Source: Stenocarpella maydis
Taxonomy: Eukaryota > Ascomycota > Sordariomycetes > Diaporthales > Diaporthaceae
Reading direction: 5' to 3'
Assembly (NCBI GenBank): GCA_002270565.1
Contig: NQMI01000028.1
Coordinates: 349,550 to 413,549, forward strand
Length of the DNA stretch: 64,000 nt
The notes under the pieces are model-generated. The model saw only the letters and a list, made by a program, of their open reading frames with translations. It searched no databases and was not told the DNA's origin. Made by a program: the position numbers and the translations under genes. This document shows positions 35,097 through 46,334 of the stretch, in pieces. Each line of letters begins with the position of its first letter. Position 1 is the stretch's first letter.

Positions 35097-37090
35097 TCAA
35101 CGAGTATCATCGACCTCCTGCCTGAGCTGCCCGTACTCATCATCATTGCTTGGCTTCCTCTTCCGCTTCTTTCCTTTTCGGTTGTCGTTCTGTTGCTTCT
35201 CCTCTGGGATAAACTTTGCAGCAATGCTATAAATATACTTTCCGCGATTTCACTCCGGCTTCCCCTCCCAGTTGATTATTATCTGAAGGCGTGCGAGCGC
35301 TGTAAGCCACTTGCGAGTGGACTCTTCATCGTGTGCTCGGTAGTCCCACAGCTTCCCGGGGATGCCCATTCCTCCCATCATGGCTGTGATCGCCAAAACG
35401 TCGAACTTGTACTGGTGCTTATCGGCCTCAAAGGTGCTCACGGAACTGCCACCGACGAGAGTCGCTCCCTCGGCCAACTTGCGAAGCCTTCGAGTGATGG
35501 AGTTGGATGAGTACTGAGGGTCCCAAGATCTCAGTTGATCAACCATCTCCTTCACTTGGTTCTTTGCCTCCTCGGCCAAGCAGATTCCATCCACCCACGT
35601 CTTTGCGCTGTCCTTCGCCTCGTCGAGGTTGCCAATTCCCCGTGTGTTCATGCCAGTCCTCTTCTTCTTCACGGTGGTCTTCCTTGTCGTGACGGCAGCG
35701 CGAGTCTCGTACTTTCGATACTGACGAGTAACTAATGACTCCCAATGACCAGTGAGAGTATCAGGCGATTTGATGGCACTGAAAAATTTAGGCACGACCT
35801 CGAAATTGTCCGGGAGGTCAGATTGAGTACGTCTGTAGGTCGTGGGCAGACGTTTCATGGTACGCGTCTCATCACCAGGAGCATTTTTGAGGGACCCCAG
35901 ACAGGACTGGTGCGGACGATTCTGGTGGAAGGCACTTCCCGACACCGTCAGCATGCACGGGCCGGGCATCACGGTTGATATTTTTCTCTAGAGGAGCGAT
36001 AGAGTGTCGTTTTTGTACATGTCCGTCCTCGGACGGGGTCCCGGCCTTTCGCTTTCTGTTCCTGTTCAATTGAGCAGAGCTCACACTGCCCGAGGATACC
36101 TGGCTGGCCACCCGCCGAGCAGACCACGCATGCTTGAAAATCCTCAACAACTGCTCAGCTGCCATGCGGGCAGGGCTGGCAGGGGGGTGGAGCCTCTTGC
36201 AATCTGCAATCATGAGGTTGAAATCTGTGTTGAATGAATCCACCGAGGTGTAAGGCCCGCTGGCAAGGTTGACATCAATGACGTCCAAACACAGTGGTTG
36301 TGTCGTCTCCGCATGACGCGAGCCAGCACTCGGAGCGGCTGGATTACGGTGCTTGAGGAAATATCGGTTGTACTGCTGGTGTTTCTCGGCCATGAGTTCA
36401 GCCAAGTCGCTTTGGCAATGCAAGAGGTCTGACCGGTCATTTCCCACAGTATTTATGGAATGGGTGTCAGGGCCGGGGCCCCGCAACTGATGATCTTGAG
36501 TAGGTGACTCGCGAGGGTCATCGTGCCTCTACTGCACATTCTCTTGAGGGGCCGAGGACAGCGCGGGAGAGGAAGCAGACCGGGGCTCCTTGGGACCTTG
36601 TTTCGGGGCAGAGCCCAAAGCAGCCACAATGTCTTTGATCTGATTGAAACAGATCTTGTAAGCCCTCAGCTCATCCTCGGCTGATGAGGCTCGCTGTGTG
36701 GCTGATCTAAGGTCAGCCTGAAGATTCTTGTTTTTCTGTTTAGTAGCGTCTAGATCCTGTCGTAAGATTGTGACCTCCCGATCTCGCATCAAAAGATTCT
36801 CTTCTGCCTTTTCCAAATTTTGTCTTGCAGCCTTGAGCGCAAAGCTCTCGTGTCCTTGATTAGCCTCATCTCTTCGTACTTGGTATTTGCATCTCGCTCT
36901 AGCATTGAGTAACTTTCTGAAAGATGGGATGCGTCGCGCTCCTGTTCCAGCAGTTCTCTCGTAGTGTCGCAAATTCGTCGATAGGGGCGGTACGCAGGCT
37001 GTGGAGATCGCGCTGCAGTTTCTGGTAGAGCTCATTTGCCTTGGCCCTCGCTTGATCAAGCGGCGACTGCCCGGGAGCCTGGGAGCTCAT
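35097..37090 (-). pseudogene. Broken coiled-coil / bromodomain-like gene
   Basis: A protein-like trail runs on the minus strand from ATG 37090 (MSSQAPGQSPLDQARAK) to TGA 35097, but it changes frame three times and meets in-frame TAG (36529-36531) and TGA (35250-35252) codons. Two frame changes, near 36955 and 36855, fall inside one continuous coiled coil and each fits loss of one base. The third, near 35886, fits one extra A in an A run. In order, the trail encodes a coiled coil, a bromodomain-like helix set (CLDVIDVNLASGPYTSVDSF then DFNLMIADCKRLHP and an FKHAW ending), a basic linker, and a Lys/Arg-rich C-terminus. The TAG could be removed by a 51-nt candidate intron; the frame changes could not. 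It is either a true pseudogene or an intact gene spoiled by indel sequencing errors. Confidence 0.6.
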
Positions 37091-37400
37091 CTTGGAGATG
37101 GAGTCCTGCCGCGAGATGATGGCGACTGTAAAAAGGACTCGATTGCGACGTTTTGTGGTGGAATGATCCAGTATTGTGACCTGAACAGAACAAAGACTGC
37201 CGACAGATGGTATTCTCACGTCGATGTAAGAGGCACTCCTGGGCTGGTTAGTGCGGTGAAATTTAAGGCTGGTGCTTGAAAGAAAGGAGGAGAGGAGGAG
37301 AGTAGAGGAGCAGAAGAGTAGAGGGAAAGAGAGTAGGAGGGTAGGAGAGTAGGAGAGTAGGGGAGACGAGGAGAGGAAAGAGGTGGACAACGTACAGGTC

Positions 37401-39792
37401 TTAGAGCTTCGGCCTCCCCTCAATGGCACGATGTGCGTCGCCTCTCTGCCCAAAGTACTTCCTAATAGCGCCCCTCGCAGTATCAACAACACTAGCGTCC
37501 TCAACCGTGCCGGGGACGCTGACGTTCTTGTCAAAGTCCCCGTGGACGGCGTTCTCGAGTAGCTCACGCAGAACTCTTCGTAGGGTCTTGCCTGATCTTG
37601 TCTTTGGGATGATGGGTTTTGAGGTCGTAGTGGTCCTGATCATGCCACCGAGCGACGCGATCGGACCGACTTGGGTGCGGACGAGCTTCTGGATCTCGGC
37701 GAGGAGTTGACTATCGTCAATGGTGCTGCGCGAAGAACTGAGGACGAAGGCGAAGGGGAGCTGGCCTTTCATGGAGTCGGGGATACCGACTACGCATGCC
37801 TCGGTCACACGGGGGTGGGATGTGATTGCTTGCTCGAGTGTGCCTGGGAATGGTTGCAAGTCAAGTTGTGGGCAACTCGCGCTGTGAGGGAGAGACGGGA
37901 GGGGACAGAAGGGGAGGCAGGTGGTGGTGGTGGTGGTGGTGGTGGTGGAAGAGTATGGTGGAAAGAGGGCCGTAGGTCCAAGGATGTAGCTGAGAGGCAA
38001 GGAACTTACCCGTACTTAAACGGTGGGCTGCAACGTTGATAATGTCGTCTGTAGAAATGATCAGATGAAAGAAATCCCCTGCAGCAAGGAGGGTATCAGA
38101 AAGTAGAAACTTACCAGTGCGGGCCATGATGTGGACATAGCCATCTGTGTCTACGATGCCAGCGTCACCAGTGTCTAGCCATTTCCCGTCAAATCTCTTC
38201 AGATATCCTGCGTAGAACCCCTCCTCATCCTCCCACAGGGTCCGGAAAGCTGTTGGGGCAAGGGGCGCCTTGAGCACTATGTTTCCCATCTTTCCCTTCC
38301 CAACCTCACTTCCCTCGTCATCTACAACGCGAATGTCAAAACCTGGCATTGGCTTGCCAGCACTGCCAGGCTTGACGGGAAGCGGTGGTTTCGCCTCGAC
38401 TTGCTTCACAACATGAGGCGTCATGGAAATCCCCGTCATGGGTGACCCAGACTCGGATGACCACCAGTTATCGATAACTTTCCCACCGCCCACTCCTTCA
38501 TCACCATACCTCCCGAGCAGTTCCTGGTGCATGGTGACGATGGCCGGCTCAGACCGTTCACCCGCTAGGAACATTGCCCTGAGCGACCTCAGCCCGCCCC
38601 TCTCACCAATCTTGGTGATGTGCTTATTCTGCGGGTCATCCTTGCGAATAGCCCGGAGTGCAGTCGGTGCCGTGAACATCGCGTTCACCTTGTACTCCTC
38701 GACCACCCGCCAGAACGAACCGGGGTCAGGCGTGCCGACTGGCTTGCCCTCATACAAGACCGTGGCAGCCCCAACGAGGAGAGGACCGTACAGCGTGTAG
38801 CTGTGAGACACGACCCAGCCGATGTCGCTGAAGCAAGCCATCTTTTCAGACATGGTCCGTCAGCCCCGCATTCTCCCTGTTTATTACGAGAAATGGAGGG
38901 TACTCACAACATCGGCGGGCCCTTGAATCCCAAACATCTGCCTCATGGACAAACTCAGGCCGACGGCATGGCCGGCAGCGTCTCGAACGACGCCCTTGGG
39001 CAGACCAGTCGTGCCACTGGTATAAATCACGTACACCCCGTCGGTGCCCCTCACAGGGACGCACTCCTTGACCCTCTGGCTCCTCAACTTCGCGCTCCTC
39101 ACGAGGCGATTCCAGTTCAGCTCGCCCCTCGCCCTATCCAGCGGGTGCCAGGCCAGCTGCTCGCGCTGCCACACCACCGTCCGGGGCGTCTTCCACGACG
39201 CGAGCCTCTCCGCCTCGACGAGGTAATCCCGGTACGGAATCGGCGGCTTGTTGCCGTCGATGCCACAGGACGCAGTCAGAATAGCCCTGGGCCGTGAGGC
39301 ATCGATGCGCTGCGCCAGGGCGTTGGGCGCAAAGCCGCCAAAGACAACGGCATGGATCGCACCCAGCCGCGACACGGCGAGCAAGCCGATCAGCGCCGCC
39401 GGGACCATGGGCATGTAGACCATGACGGTGTCACCCTTGCCCACCCCCTCGGCCCGCAGCACCGCCGCGAGGGCCTCGACGTCGTCCAGCAGCTCCGCGT
39501 AGGTGATGCGCTGTTTTGTGCCCGTCACGGGGCTGTCGTACAGGATGGCCGGGCGGCCGCCGTTGCCAGCCTCCACGTGGCGGTCGACGCAGTTGTAGCA
39601 CGTCGAGATCTCGCCGTCCGGGAACCACTCCCAGTGGTCATGGGTCTTGTGCGACTTGGGCAGGGTCTTGGTATACCTGCGCAGGATGGTTGAGGGCTTC
39701 TTATGCCAGTGGAGGTGGTTTGCCTGCTCGGCCCAGAAGGACTCCGGGTCCGCAAGGGACGACGCGTGGAGTTGGTCCTGTGGGTGCGACAT
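37401..39792 (-). CDS. Short-chain acyl-CoA synthetase (propionyl-CoA synthetase type)
   Basis: Four exons, 39792-38908, 38841-38115, 38048-38010 and 37843-37401, give 697 aa. The introns are 66, 66, 39-flanked 38 and 166 nt in position order 38842-38907, 38049-38114 and 37844-38009. All junctions keep frame and rebuild family motifs (GPADV-MACFSDIGWV, MART-DDIINVAAHRLSTG-TLEQAI). It activates a short carboxylate to its acyl-CoA with ATP. Residues 255-268 hold the AMP-binding loop YVIYTSGTTGLPKG; NWWSSESGSP matches the acetyl/propionyl-CoA synthetase signature; PKTRSGKTLRR carries the conserved C-terminal catalytic, acetylatable Lys. DIGWVVSHSY and YEGKPVGTPD favour the PrpE/ACSS3 branch over canonical acetyl-CoA synthetase. 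The last intron contains a GGT/ACC triplet run (37918-37948). The next upstream gene, an MFS transporter, is on the same strand. Confidence 0.9.
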
Positions 39793-40384
39793 GATGATTC
39801 CGAGGACGACTTGGGTGCGGATGGGAGTGGGAATGCCAACGACTGCCGGGCAAGGCAGTAGTTGAGCTTGGCTACCTGGACGTCCGGACCCCCACGATCC
39901 CGTGCGAGCCAGGTACCAAACAAACCCTTGAGTTGTTTGGATGGCACGCAGACAGGTGCCCGTGGTTGGTCTGTACAAATGGGAGATTTCGGACGGCGAG
40001 GAAGACAGCAAATCTGACGCTAAACATACAACAATGGGAACATGCAAGATATACTGCAGACATGGATGCGCTCACGCCGAGGTTATCTACCGGCTGCAAG
40101 GGCGAATGGAGGGCTGACGAAAGCTCCCCCCCGCATTCGCTTCCCCATCCCCGGGCTGCTTACTTACTACCCCAGACACGGACGACCGGGCTGCCGGGAC
40201 GGTGGCTTCATCGGCTTTATTCTCAAGGTTCAGGGGTCCTGCCTCACATCCAGGGAGGCGCAGGTGTAGTGCCGTCGGGTCTTACCAGATTCAATCAAGA
40301 CCACGCTCATACTTTGATATTGTGTATAGGGTTGGAAATCATGGGACCTGAAGGGTGCGTGATGCACGGCACGAGTTATATCCG

Positions 40385-42386
40385 TCACCTGACAGCCGCC
40401 ATCTTCTCATCCATTGTCTTCCTCCACTTGGAGCCGTTCCTTAACAGAAGCCATATGCCCACGTTGCTCGTGACCCACGCAATCAGCGCGACCGTGGTAC
40501 ACAGCCACCCCACGCCCATTGCGCGGATCAACGGCTCGGTCAAGACCACCCCCAGGCAGCTGAAGATATTTCTGACAAAATTGTTCAGGGCTATCCCGCT
40601 TGAACTCTTCTTTGGCATAAACTCGGTAAGCATTGTCGCACTGGCGCCGAATACAAGCATCGAGGCAAAGCCAAAGAAGAAGTTGGCCACCATGGGCGCA
40701 AGCCAGAAGACGCCCTTGTCCGCACACCACCCGAACCAGAGCATCGCAGCCGGGTACATGTTGGCCGCGAGCCACGCGTTCTCGCGCAGGCGGTCCTCGG
40801 GCAGGAAAACAAGCCTCCCCTGCGCGTCGTACCGCCCGGCCCTCTTGGCCTCGCGGAGCATGATGCGATCAACCCATCTGCCCCCCAGGAGGGAGGAGAG
40901 GAAGTACCCCAGCGAGCTGGGGATGTAGAGCAGGCCCACGACGATGATCGGGAAGCCGTAGGGGTCCCGCGAGAAGGTGCTCTGGATGGATATGTTGAGG
41001 ACGAAGAGGGCACCGAAGGTGACGGCCGCGAACCCGACCGTCAGGGCCACCGGCGGGAACCGCAGGAACACGATGCACGAGAGCGGGTCGATGAAGGCCT
41101 TGCGCAGGAGTACGGCGCCGCGCTTGGTCTTTACGGCGACGGACTGGCGCGTGGACAGGCGCGCCAGGCTTGTTGTGCGGTCGAGGTTGCCGCTGTCCGG
41201 GTTGGTTGTGGCGGCACCTGCGGGCGCTGCTGCTGGTGGCCTGCGGCGGGCCAGCGTCTCGGGCAGGAAGAAAAGGATGCTGAGGAGGTTGAGGCCGCCG
41301 AAGCACGTCAGGAACCACATGGTGCTCTGCCAGCCGAAGCCCTGGGCAAGAGCACCTCCGATGATGGGTGCGAGGAGAGGGCCCATGAGGGGGCCGAGGT
41401 AGAATATGCCTGATGTTGATGGGTTAGCAGGCAGGTCTAGGCTGCACCCTTTTTCAGGTGACTGATACGCACCCATCGCCCGGCCCCGCTCAAAGGGCTC
41501 CCACAGATCAGCAATCGTTCCAGCACCGACAGCCTGGACCGACGCCGCAGCGCCGCCGCCGAGGACGCGAGAGACAATCAGCATGGAGATACTGGTGCTG
41601 ATGGCACTCAGGACGCTGAAGACGACAAAGAGGCTGAAGGAGACGACGTAGATTGTCCTGCGGCCCAACGTCTCCGAAAAGGACGACCTGTAGGTTGGTG
41701 AGACGACATGAGAGGGGGAATGGCATGTGTGGGGGTCAGAGAGACATACCACCACAGCGGGAAGATGCTCATACTTAGCATGTAAAAGGCCACCGAGAAA
41801 TTTATAATGGTCTCAGAAGTATGAAAATACTCGGCCATCTCGGATAAGGCGGCTGCCGCACAGTCAGCAACTGCAAGGCCGGCGTCCTCCTCGGCCATCC
41901 CAGGGAGCCCGTGTACGACTTACGATAGAAGATGTTGGACCCGAGAGGGCTTCCAGCGGCAGCTGTGGCCACAATGGTGGTGATCATCCATTTGGTCTTG
42001 CGTGAGTAGTCGTACGGCCGTTCCACCTCGGGGATGAGCGTGAGTTGGGCAAAGAGGCCTCTCCTGTCCTTCCGGGGGACAACGACGAGGGGCCGTGATC
42101 TCGCCGAAGAGGCGCGGGAGTGAGACCGGCTCAGCACGCCTTCCGGGGGCACCCCAGTATTGAGGCCCTCGGGCCCTTCGGGGTCTGGGTCGTGATGCTG
42201 GTCATCCTCCTCGTCCTCGTCGACAGAGTGCTGGCGCGATTTACTCTCTGCAGTATGCTGAGAAGCCGTATCACTACCGCCTTGTTCCGGTGATGGTGCA
42301 ATGTCGCTAGTGGTTGCTCTCTTTTCCTGGTCCGCAGTTCCGAGGGACGCATGATTTACGGCATCGCCCTCGTTCTTTTCTGCCAT
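40385..42386 (-). CDS. MFS transporter, DHA1 (12-TM) drug/polyamine:H+ antiporter type
   Basis: Four exons, 42386-41924, 41852-41750, 41687-41473 and 41409-40385, encode 601 aa; introns are 70, 62 and 63 nt. Each junction continues the transporter sequence (SNIFY-PALSEMAEYFHTSETI, FPLWW-SSFSETLGRRTIY, GRAMG-IFYLGPLMGPLLAPIIGG). About 140 N-terminal residues are hydrophilic, acidic and Ser-rich, a cytosolic tail. The membrane part follows, with the motif-A-like loop SETLGRRTIY and the motif-C-like GPLLAPIIGG of drug antiporters. A hydrophilic loop near the middle (RRRPPAAAPAG) separates the two six-helix halves. Proton-coupled export of small molecules at the plasma membrane is inferred from family; the substrate is unknown. 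Tandem orientation with the acyl-CoA synthetase may be coincidental. Confidence 0.9.
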
Positions 42387-43706
42387 GGCCAAGCCCGGAA
42401 CCTAGTGAATCGGGGGCCGCGACCGGCGCCGGTAGGGGCGACCTGGGATCGGAATGAGCCAAGCCACCTCACCTCGTCGGGTCGGAGTGCGGAGGCGTTA
42501 GTTGAGAGGACTGGTGTAATTCGATAGGAAGGATATCGCAGCATATATTCCTGAACAGATTGTAGCCCAAGCCGGGCACGGAAAGCGTGTGTCGGGCGGT
42601 TCAAGCCGATGGAAAGCAATAAAGACTTGTCTTCGGCCGCGGGGGGGGGGGGCAAGTGGCGATGAGGAGTTAAAGGCCCCAGGATAATAGATGTGTCGGT
42701 AGATGGCCGGAAATAAGGAATAACGAACTGGGCACGCTTCGCACCAGAACTCGGCCACGCTAGCTGGCTAGGTGAAAAGGGGTGTGCCGCCTCGTGCCTT
42801 ATACCCACTTTAGCCTCTCGGGGCTGCTCATGCAGGCCAACAAGGTGCATCCGGCGCTGGCAGTCTTTTTCGCCGACAATGATGGGCCTGACCGAGGTCG
42901 CTCTCCTGCATCATGGGCACCTTGTCTGCCCCATCCCCCACGGCTTCTTGCGGGGTTGGCCCCCTGGTATGAGGTGTAGCACCACTGCCTATGTGGCCGA
43001 ACGCGGCAAAGACGGCACCTCCTAGGCCGAGTGCTGGCAGCGCTGGTAGCATGGCCGCGGCTTTTTTTTTTTCTTTCTCTTTTTTCTTTTTTCTTCTTTT
43101 TCTTCTTCTTTTCTTTTTGATTTTTCTTTTTTTTGATGCGCAGGTCCGTCTGTTCGCATGGGCACTAGGCACATGTCGGGCGTTGCACGTCACAGTTGGG
43201 TGGCTGGCGGATTCGGCTGCTCGCGCAAAATGGATGCCGAACAACGCACGGACCATATCCGGCCGCGACCGGACCGGGGAACGGCTGCCCTGCCGGAACT
43301 GACCTGCCCCCGCAAAGTACGAGGTACGGAGCACCCAGTCTAGCACCCTGCACGTCGAGGGCGACTGTGGCTTTGGTGCGAGTTCGTGCTCCGAGTCAGG
43401 CACTCCCTCGTTCAGTTCGCCAGAATAGAATCGTTCGGTCTGCCAGGCGGTTTTTGTTGTTCGTCCTGCTTGCTTCCAGGCTCGGATGCACTGCCACCGC
43501 CTAAGCCTCGATCGGGAAGCGCTCGGCTCCGACCAGGGCGGGTCGCACCGCGGCCGGCTTGCTGACAGCCACAGCTCCACAACCACGAGGCAGAGCCTTT
43601 TCCCCTGTGATTTTGTTTTCGGGCTTCAGCCTTGCCACGTCCAGCCCTGGCTGTGCTCATGAGTCCTGGTTACATTCCTCAGCCGCAGACCGACCCCGCC
43701 CACGAC
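42387..43706. other. Divergent intergenic region
   Basis: A shared upstream region of the MFS transporter (-) and the proline-pathway gene (+). It contains a C/G run near 42640-42652 and a long T/C tract (43063-43136). An ATG at 43659 is in frame with the downstream gene but probably lies upstream of the true start. Confidence 0.6.
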
Positions 43707-45059
43707 ATGTCCCTTGCGAGCTCAGGTGCCGCCGAGGCTGCACGGGCTGCCAGGTCGGCCTCGCACCTCCTCGCCACCCTCCCCGTCGGCGCCCGCAACG
43801 ATGCCCTGGCAGCCATCCACGACTCCCTGGCCGCCTCCAAGGACGCCATCCTGGCCGCAAATGCCAGGGACATGGAGGCTGCCCGCCAGGCCGCCGCCGA
43901 CGGGCAGCTGTCGCAGAGCCTGGTGTCGCGCCTGGACCTGGCCAAGGCGGGCAAGTGGGAGGACATGTTGAAGGGGATCCTGGATGTGCGCGCCCTGCAC
44001 GACCCCCTGGGCGTCGTCGACCTGCGGACCAGGCTGGACGACGGCCTGGTTCTGGAGCGCCTGACCTGCCCCATCGGCGTGCTGCTCGTCATCTTCGAGG
44101 CCCGCCCCGAGGTCATCGCCAACATCGCCAGCCTGGCCATCAAGTCCGGCAACGCCTGCATCCTCAAGGGCGGCAAGGAGAGCACCCACAGCTTCGTCGC
44201 CATCTCCACCGCCATCTCTGCCGCCCTGGCCCTCCCCGCCGTCGCCGTGCCCGAGGCCGCCGTCCAGCTCGTCACCACCCGCGACGTCATCCCCCAGCTG
44301 CTCGGCCTCGACGCCTACATTGACCTCGTCATCCCCCGCGGCGGCAACGACCTCGTGCGCTACGTCAAGCACCACACCAGGATCCCCGTCCTGGGCCACG
44401 CCGATGGCCTGTGCTCTGCCTACCTGGACCGCTCCGCCGACCCTCAGATGGCCGCCGCTGTTGCCGTCGACTCCAAGACGAGCTACCCGGCCGCCTGCAA
44501 CAGCCTCGAGACCCTCCTGGTGGACGACGGCGCCCTGGACGGCGTCTTCCCCGCAGTCGCCGAGGCCCTGCTCGCCAGGGGCGTCACCCTCCGCTGCGAC
44601 GCCCGGACGAGGGCCGCCGCGGCCAGGCTGCCCTCCACGGCCGGCGGCAGGGTGGAGGACGCGCACGAGTCCGACTTCGACACGGAGCACCTGGCCCTCG
44701 TCCTGGCCGTCAGGGCCGTCTCGGGGCTGGAGGAGGCGGTGGCACACATCAACGCGCACGGGTCGCACCACACGGACGCGATCCTGACCTCGGACGAGGC
44801 GCAGGCCGAGCGCTTCATGGCGGCTGTCGACTCGGCCGGCGTGTACTGGAACGCGTCGACGCGCATGGCCGACGGCATGCGGTACGGCTTCGGCACCGAG
44901 GTCGGCATCAGCACCAACAAGATCCACGCCCGCGGGCCCGTCGGGCTCGAGGGCCTGACCATCTACAAGTACAAGGTCCGCGGCACCGGCCAAGTGTCGG
45001 CTGTCTACGGCGAGGGGGAGGGAAAGAAGCGCTTCCTGCACGAGAGGCTGCCGTTGTGA
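43707..45059 (+). CDS. PRO2: Gamma-glutamyl phosphate reductase (proline biosynthesis)
   Basis: An intronless gene of 450 aa. It reduces gamma-glutamyl phosphate to glutamate-5-semialdehyde with NADPH, the second step of proline synthesis, in the cytosol. The whole length matches the ProA/PRO2 family: CPIGVLLVIFEARPEVIANI and SGNACILKGGKES in the NADPH-binding half, the catalytic cysteine at about residue 264 in SYPAACNSLETLL, and the C-terminal FGTEVGISTNKIHARGPVGL. The start at 43707 (MSLASSGAAEAARAARSASH) matches the family N-terminus; an in-frame ATG at 43659 would add 16 residues. Codon third positions are strongly G/C. Its 3' end faces the oxidoreductase gene with 202 bp between stops. 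Confidence 0.96.
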   Translation: MSLASSGAAEAARAARSASHLLATLPVGARNDALAAIHDSLAASKDAILAANARDMEAARQAAADGQLSQSLVSRLDLAKAGKWEDMLKGILDVRALHDPLGVVDLRTRLDDGLVLERLTCPIGVLLVIFEARPEVIANIASLAIKSGNACILKGGKESTHSFVAISTAISAALALPAVAVPEAAVQLVTTRDVIPQLLGLDAYIDLVIPRGGNDLVRYVKHHTRIPVLGHADGLCSAYLDRSADPQMAAAVAVDSKTSYPAACNSLETLLVDDGALDGVFPAVAEALLARGVTLRCDARTRAAAARLPSTAGGRVEDAHESDFDTEHLALVLAVRAVSGLEEAVAHINAHGSHHTDAILTSDEAQAERFMAAVDSAGVYWNASTRMADGMRYGFGTEVGISTNKIHARGPVGLEGLTIYKYKVRGTGQVSAVYGEGEGKKRFLHERLPL

Positions 45060-45261
45060 GGCGCCTGCGGTGGGGTTTCACGGCATGCGGGCTGGCGTGA
45101 GGCGCTCGAGGATGGGGAAAGGTGTCTTGGATCTCAAAAGGGGCATGATGGCAGACAGGAAGGAGCAGCAGGGGACCAGCCCTCCTGGGGTGCACTCGTG
45201 ATATTCCCAGTAGAGTCTGACTAAAGCTTACCTGCAGCTGCTAATACATGGTGGCACACAC

Positions 45262-46334
45262 TCAAGGCACAGTACAGATGATCTTGCCTCTGGTGACGTT
45301 CCTCTCCATCAGCCGGTGCGCCTCCTGGATCTCGTCCATCCTGAAGACCCTGTCCACAAACACCTTGAGCTCCCCGCTCACCATGTCCGGCACGTACTTT
45401 TCGAGCATGTCCCGCAGCCTGCCCTGGTACTCCTCGTCCCGCGCGCGCAGCGAGCTGCCCTCCCAGCGGATGCGCTTCACCAGCAGCTGCGCGACGTTGA
45501 GGTCCTTGAGCTGCGCCCCGCCCAGGAAGGCCAGCTGGACGATGCGGGCCTCGCGCGCCGCGCAGTCCAGGTTCTTCTGGGCGTAGCCGCCGGCGATGTA
45601 GTCGACGATGAGGTCCGCGCCCGCACCGCCGGTGGCCTCCAGGACGCCCTCGCACCAGTCCTCCTCCCTGTAGTTGAAGGCCCTGGTGACGCCCAGCTCC
45701 CCCTCGAGGAACGCGCACTTGTCGGCGCTCCCGGCCGTGGCCAACACCCGCGCGGCGCCCGCGCGCCGGCTGAGCTGGATGCCCGCGATGCTGACGCCGC
45801 TCGCGCCCGCGTGCCAGAGCACCGTCTTCCCCTCGAGGTCGCCGAACCCGGCGACAAGGTGCACCGCCTGTGCGGCCGTCATGAAGGTCTCGGGCACGCC
45901 GGCGGCCGCCTCCCACGACAGCCCGCGCGGCTTGCGCAGCAGCATCTTGGTGCTGGCGGCGATGTACTCGGCGTAGGCGCCGCCGTAGGCGAGCCCAAAC
46001 ACCTCGTCGCCTACCTTGAGGCCGCGGCAGTGGTGCGGCTCGTCGGACCCGAGCGCCTCGACCGTGCCCGAGAACTCGACCCCCAGGATGGGGCCGGCCT
46101 GCGGCGGGAGCGGGTAGTGGCCCTCGCGCTGGAGCAGGTCCATGCGGTTGAGCCCGAAGGCCTTGACCTTGACCAGGGCCTGGTGCGCCGAGGGTGTGGG
46201 CTTGGGAACCTCGGCGTTGATGAAGAGGTTTTCGATCGGGCCCTTGCCGCCCTTGATGTCTGCTCCGGGTGTGAGTGCATGATGGATCCACCCCGAGGGG
46301 CTGGCTTACCGACTGCTTTCATGTGCTCAGGCAT
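45262..46334 (-). CDS. PIG3-type NADPH quinone oxidoreductase (MDR family)
   Basis: Two exons, 46334-46310 and 46259-45262, encode 340 aa. The 50-nt intron joins MKAV to DIKGGKGPIEN. A Met at 46322 is an alternative start. The protein has the zinc-free medium-chain dehydrogenase layout: an N-terminal GroES-like domain (LNRMDLLQREGHYPLPPQAGPI, LGVEFSGTVEALG, VGDEVFGLAYGGAYAEY), then a Rossmann domain with WHAGASGVSIAGIQLSRRAG and a TAGS-type NADPH-binding segment. The spacing and LNRMDLLQR/AGASGVS motifs resemble human TP53I3 (PIG3), which reduces ortho-quinones. No structural-zinc cysteine cluster is seen, which separates it from alcohol dehydrogenases. It probably acts in the cytosol in quinone or carbonyl detoxification. 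It is convergent with PRO2. Confidence 0.9.

Noticed and set aside
36488..36540. 51-nt candidate intron removing the TAG of the bromodomain-like gene
   Set aside because: It keeps frame, but the donor (GTGCAG) and branch site are weak, and it cannot explain the three frame changes, so the gene is still called broken.
43722..45041. 439-codon minus-strand frame opposite PRO2
   Set aside because: A mirror of a highly biased real gene; the plus strand carries full-length ProA motifs including the catalytic Cys.
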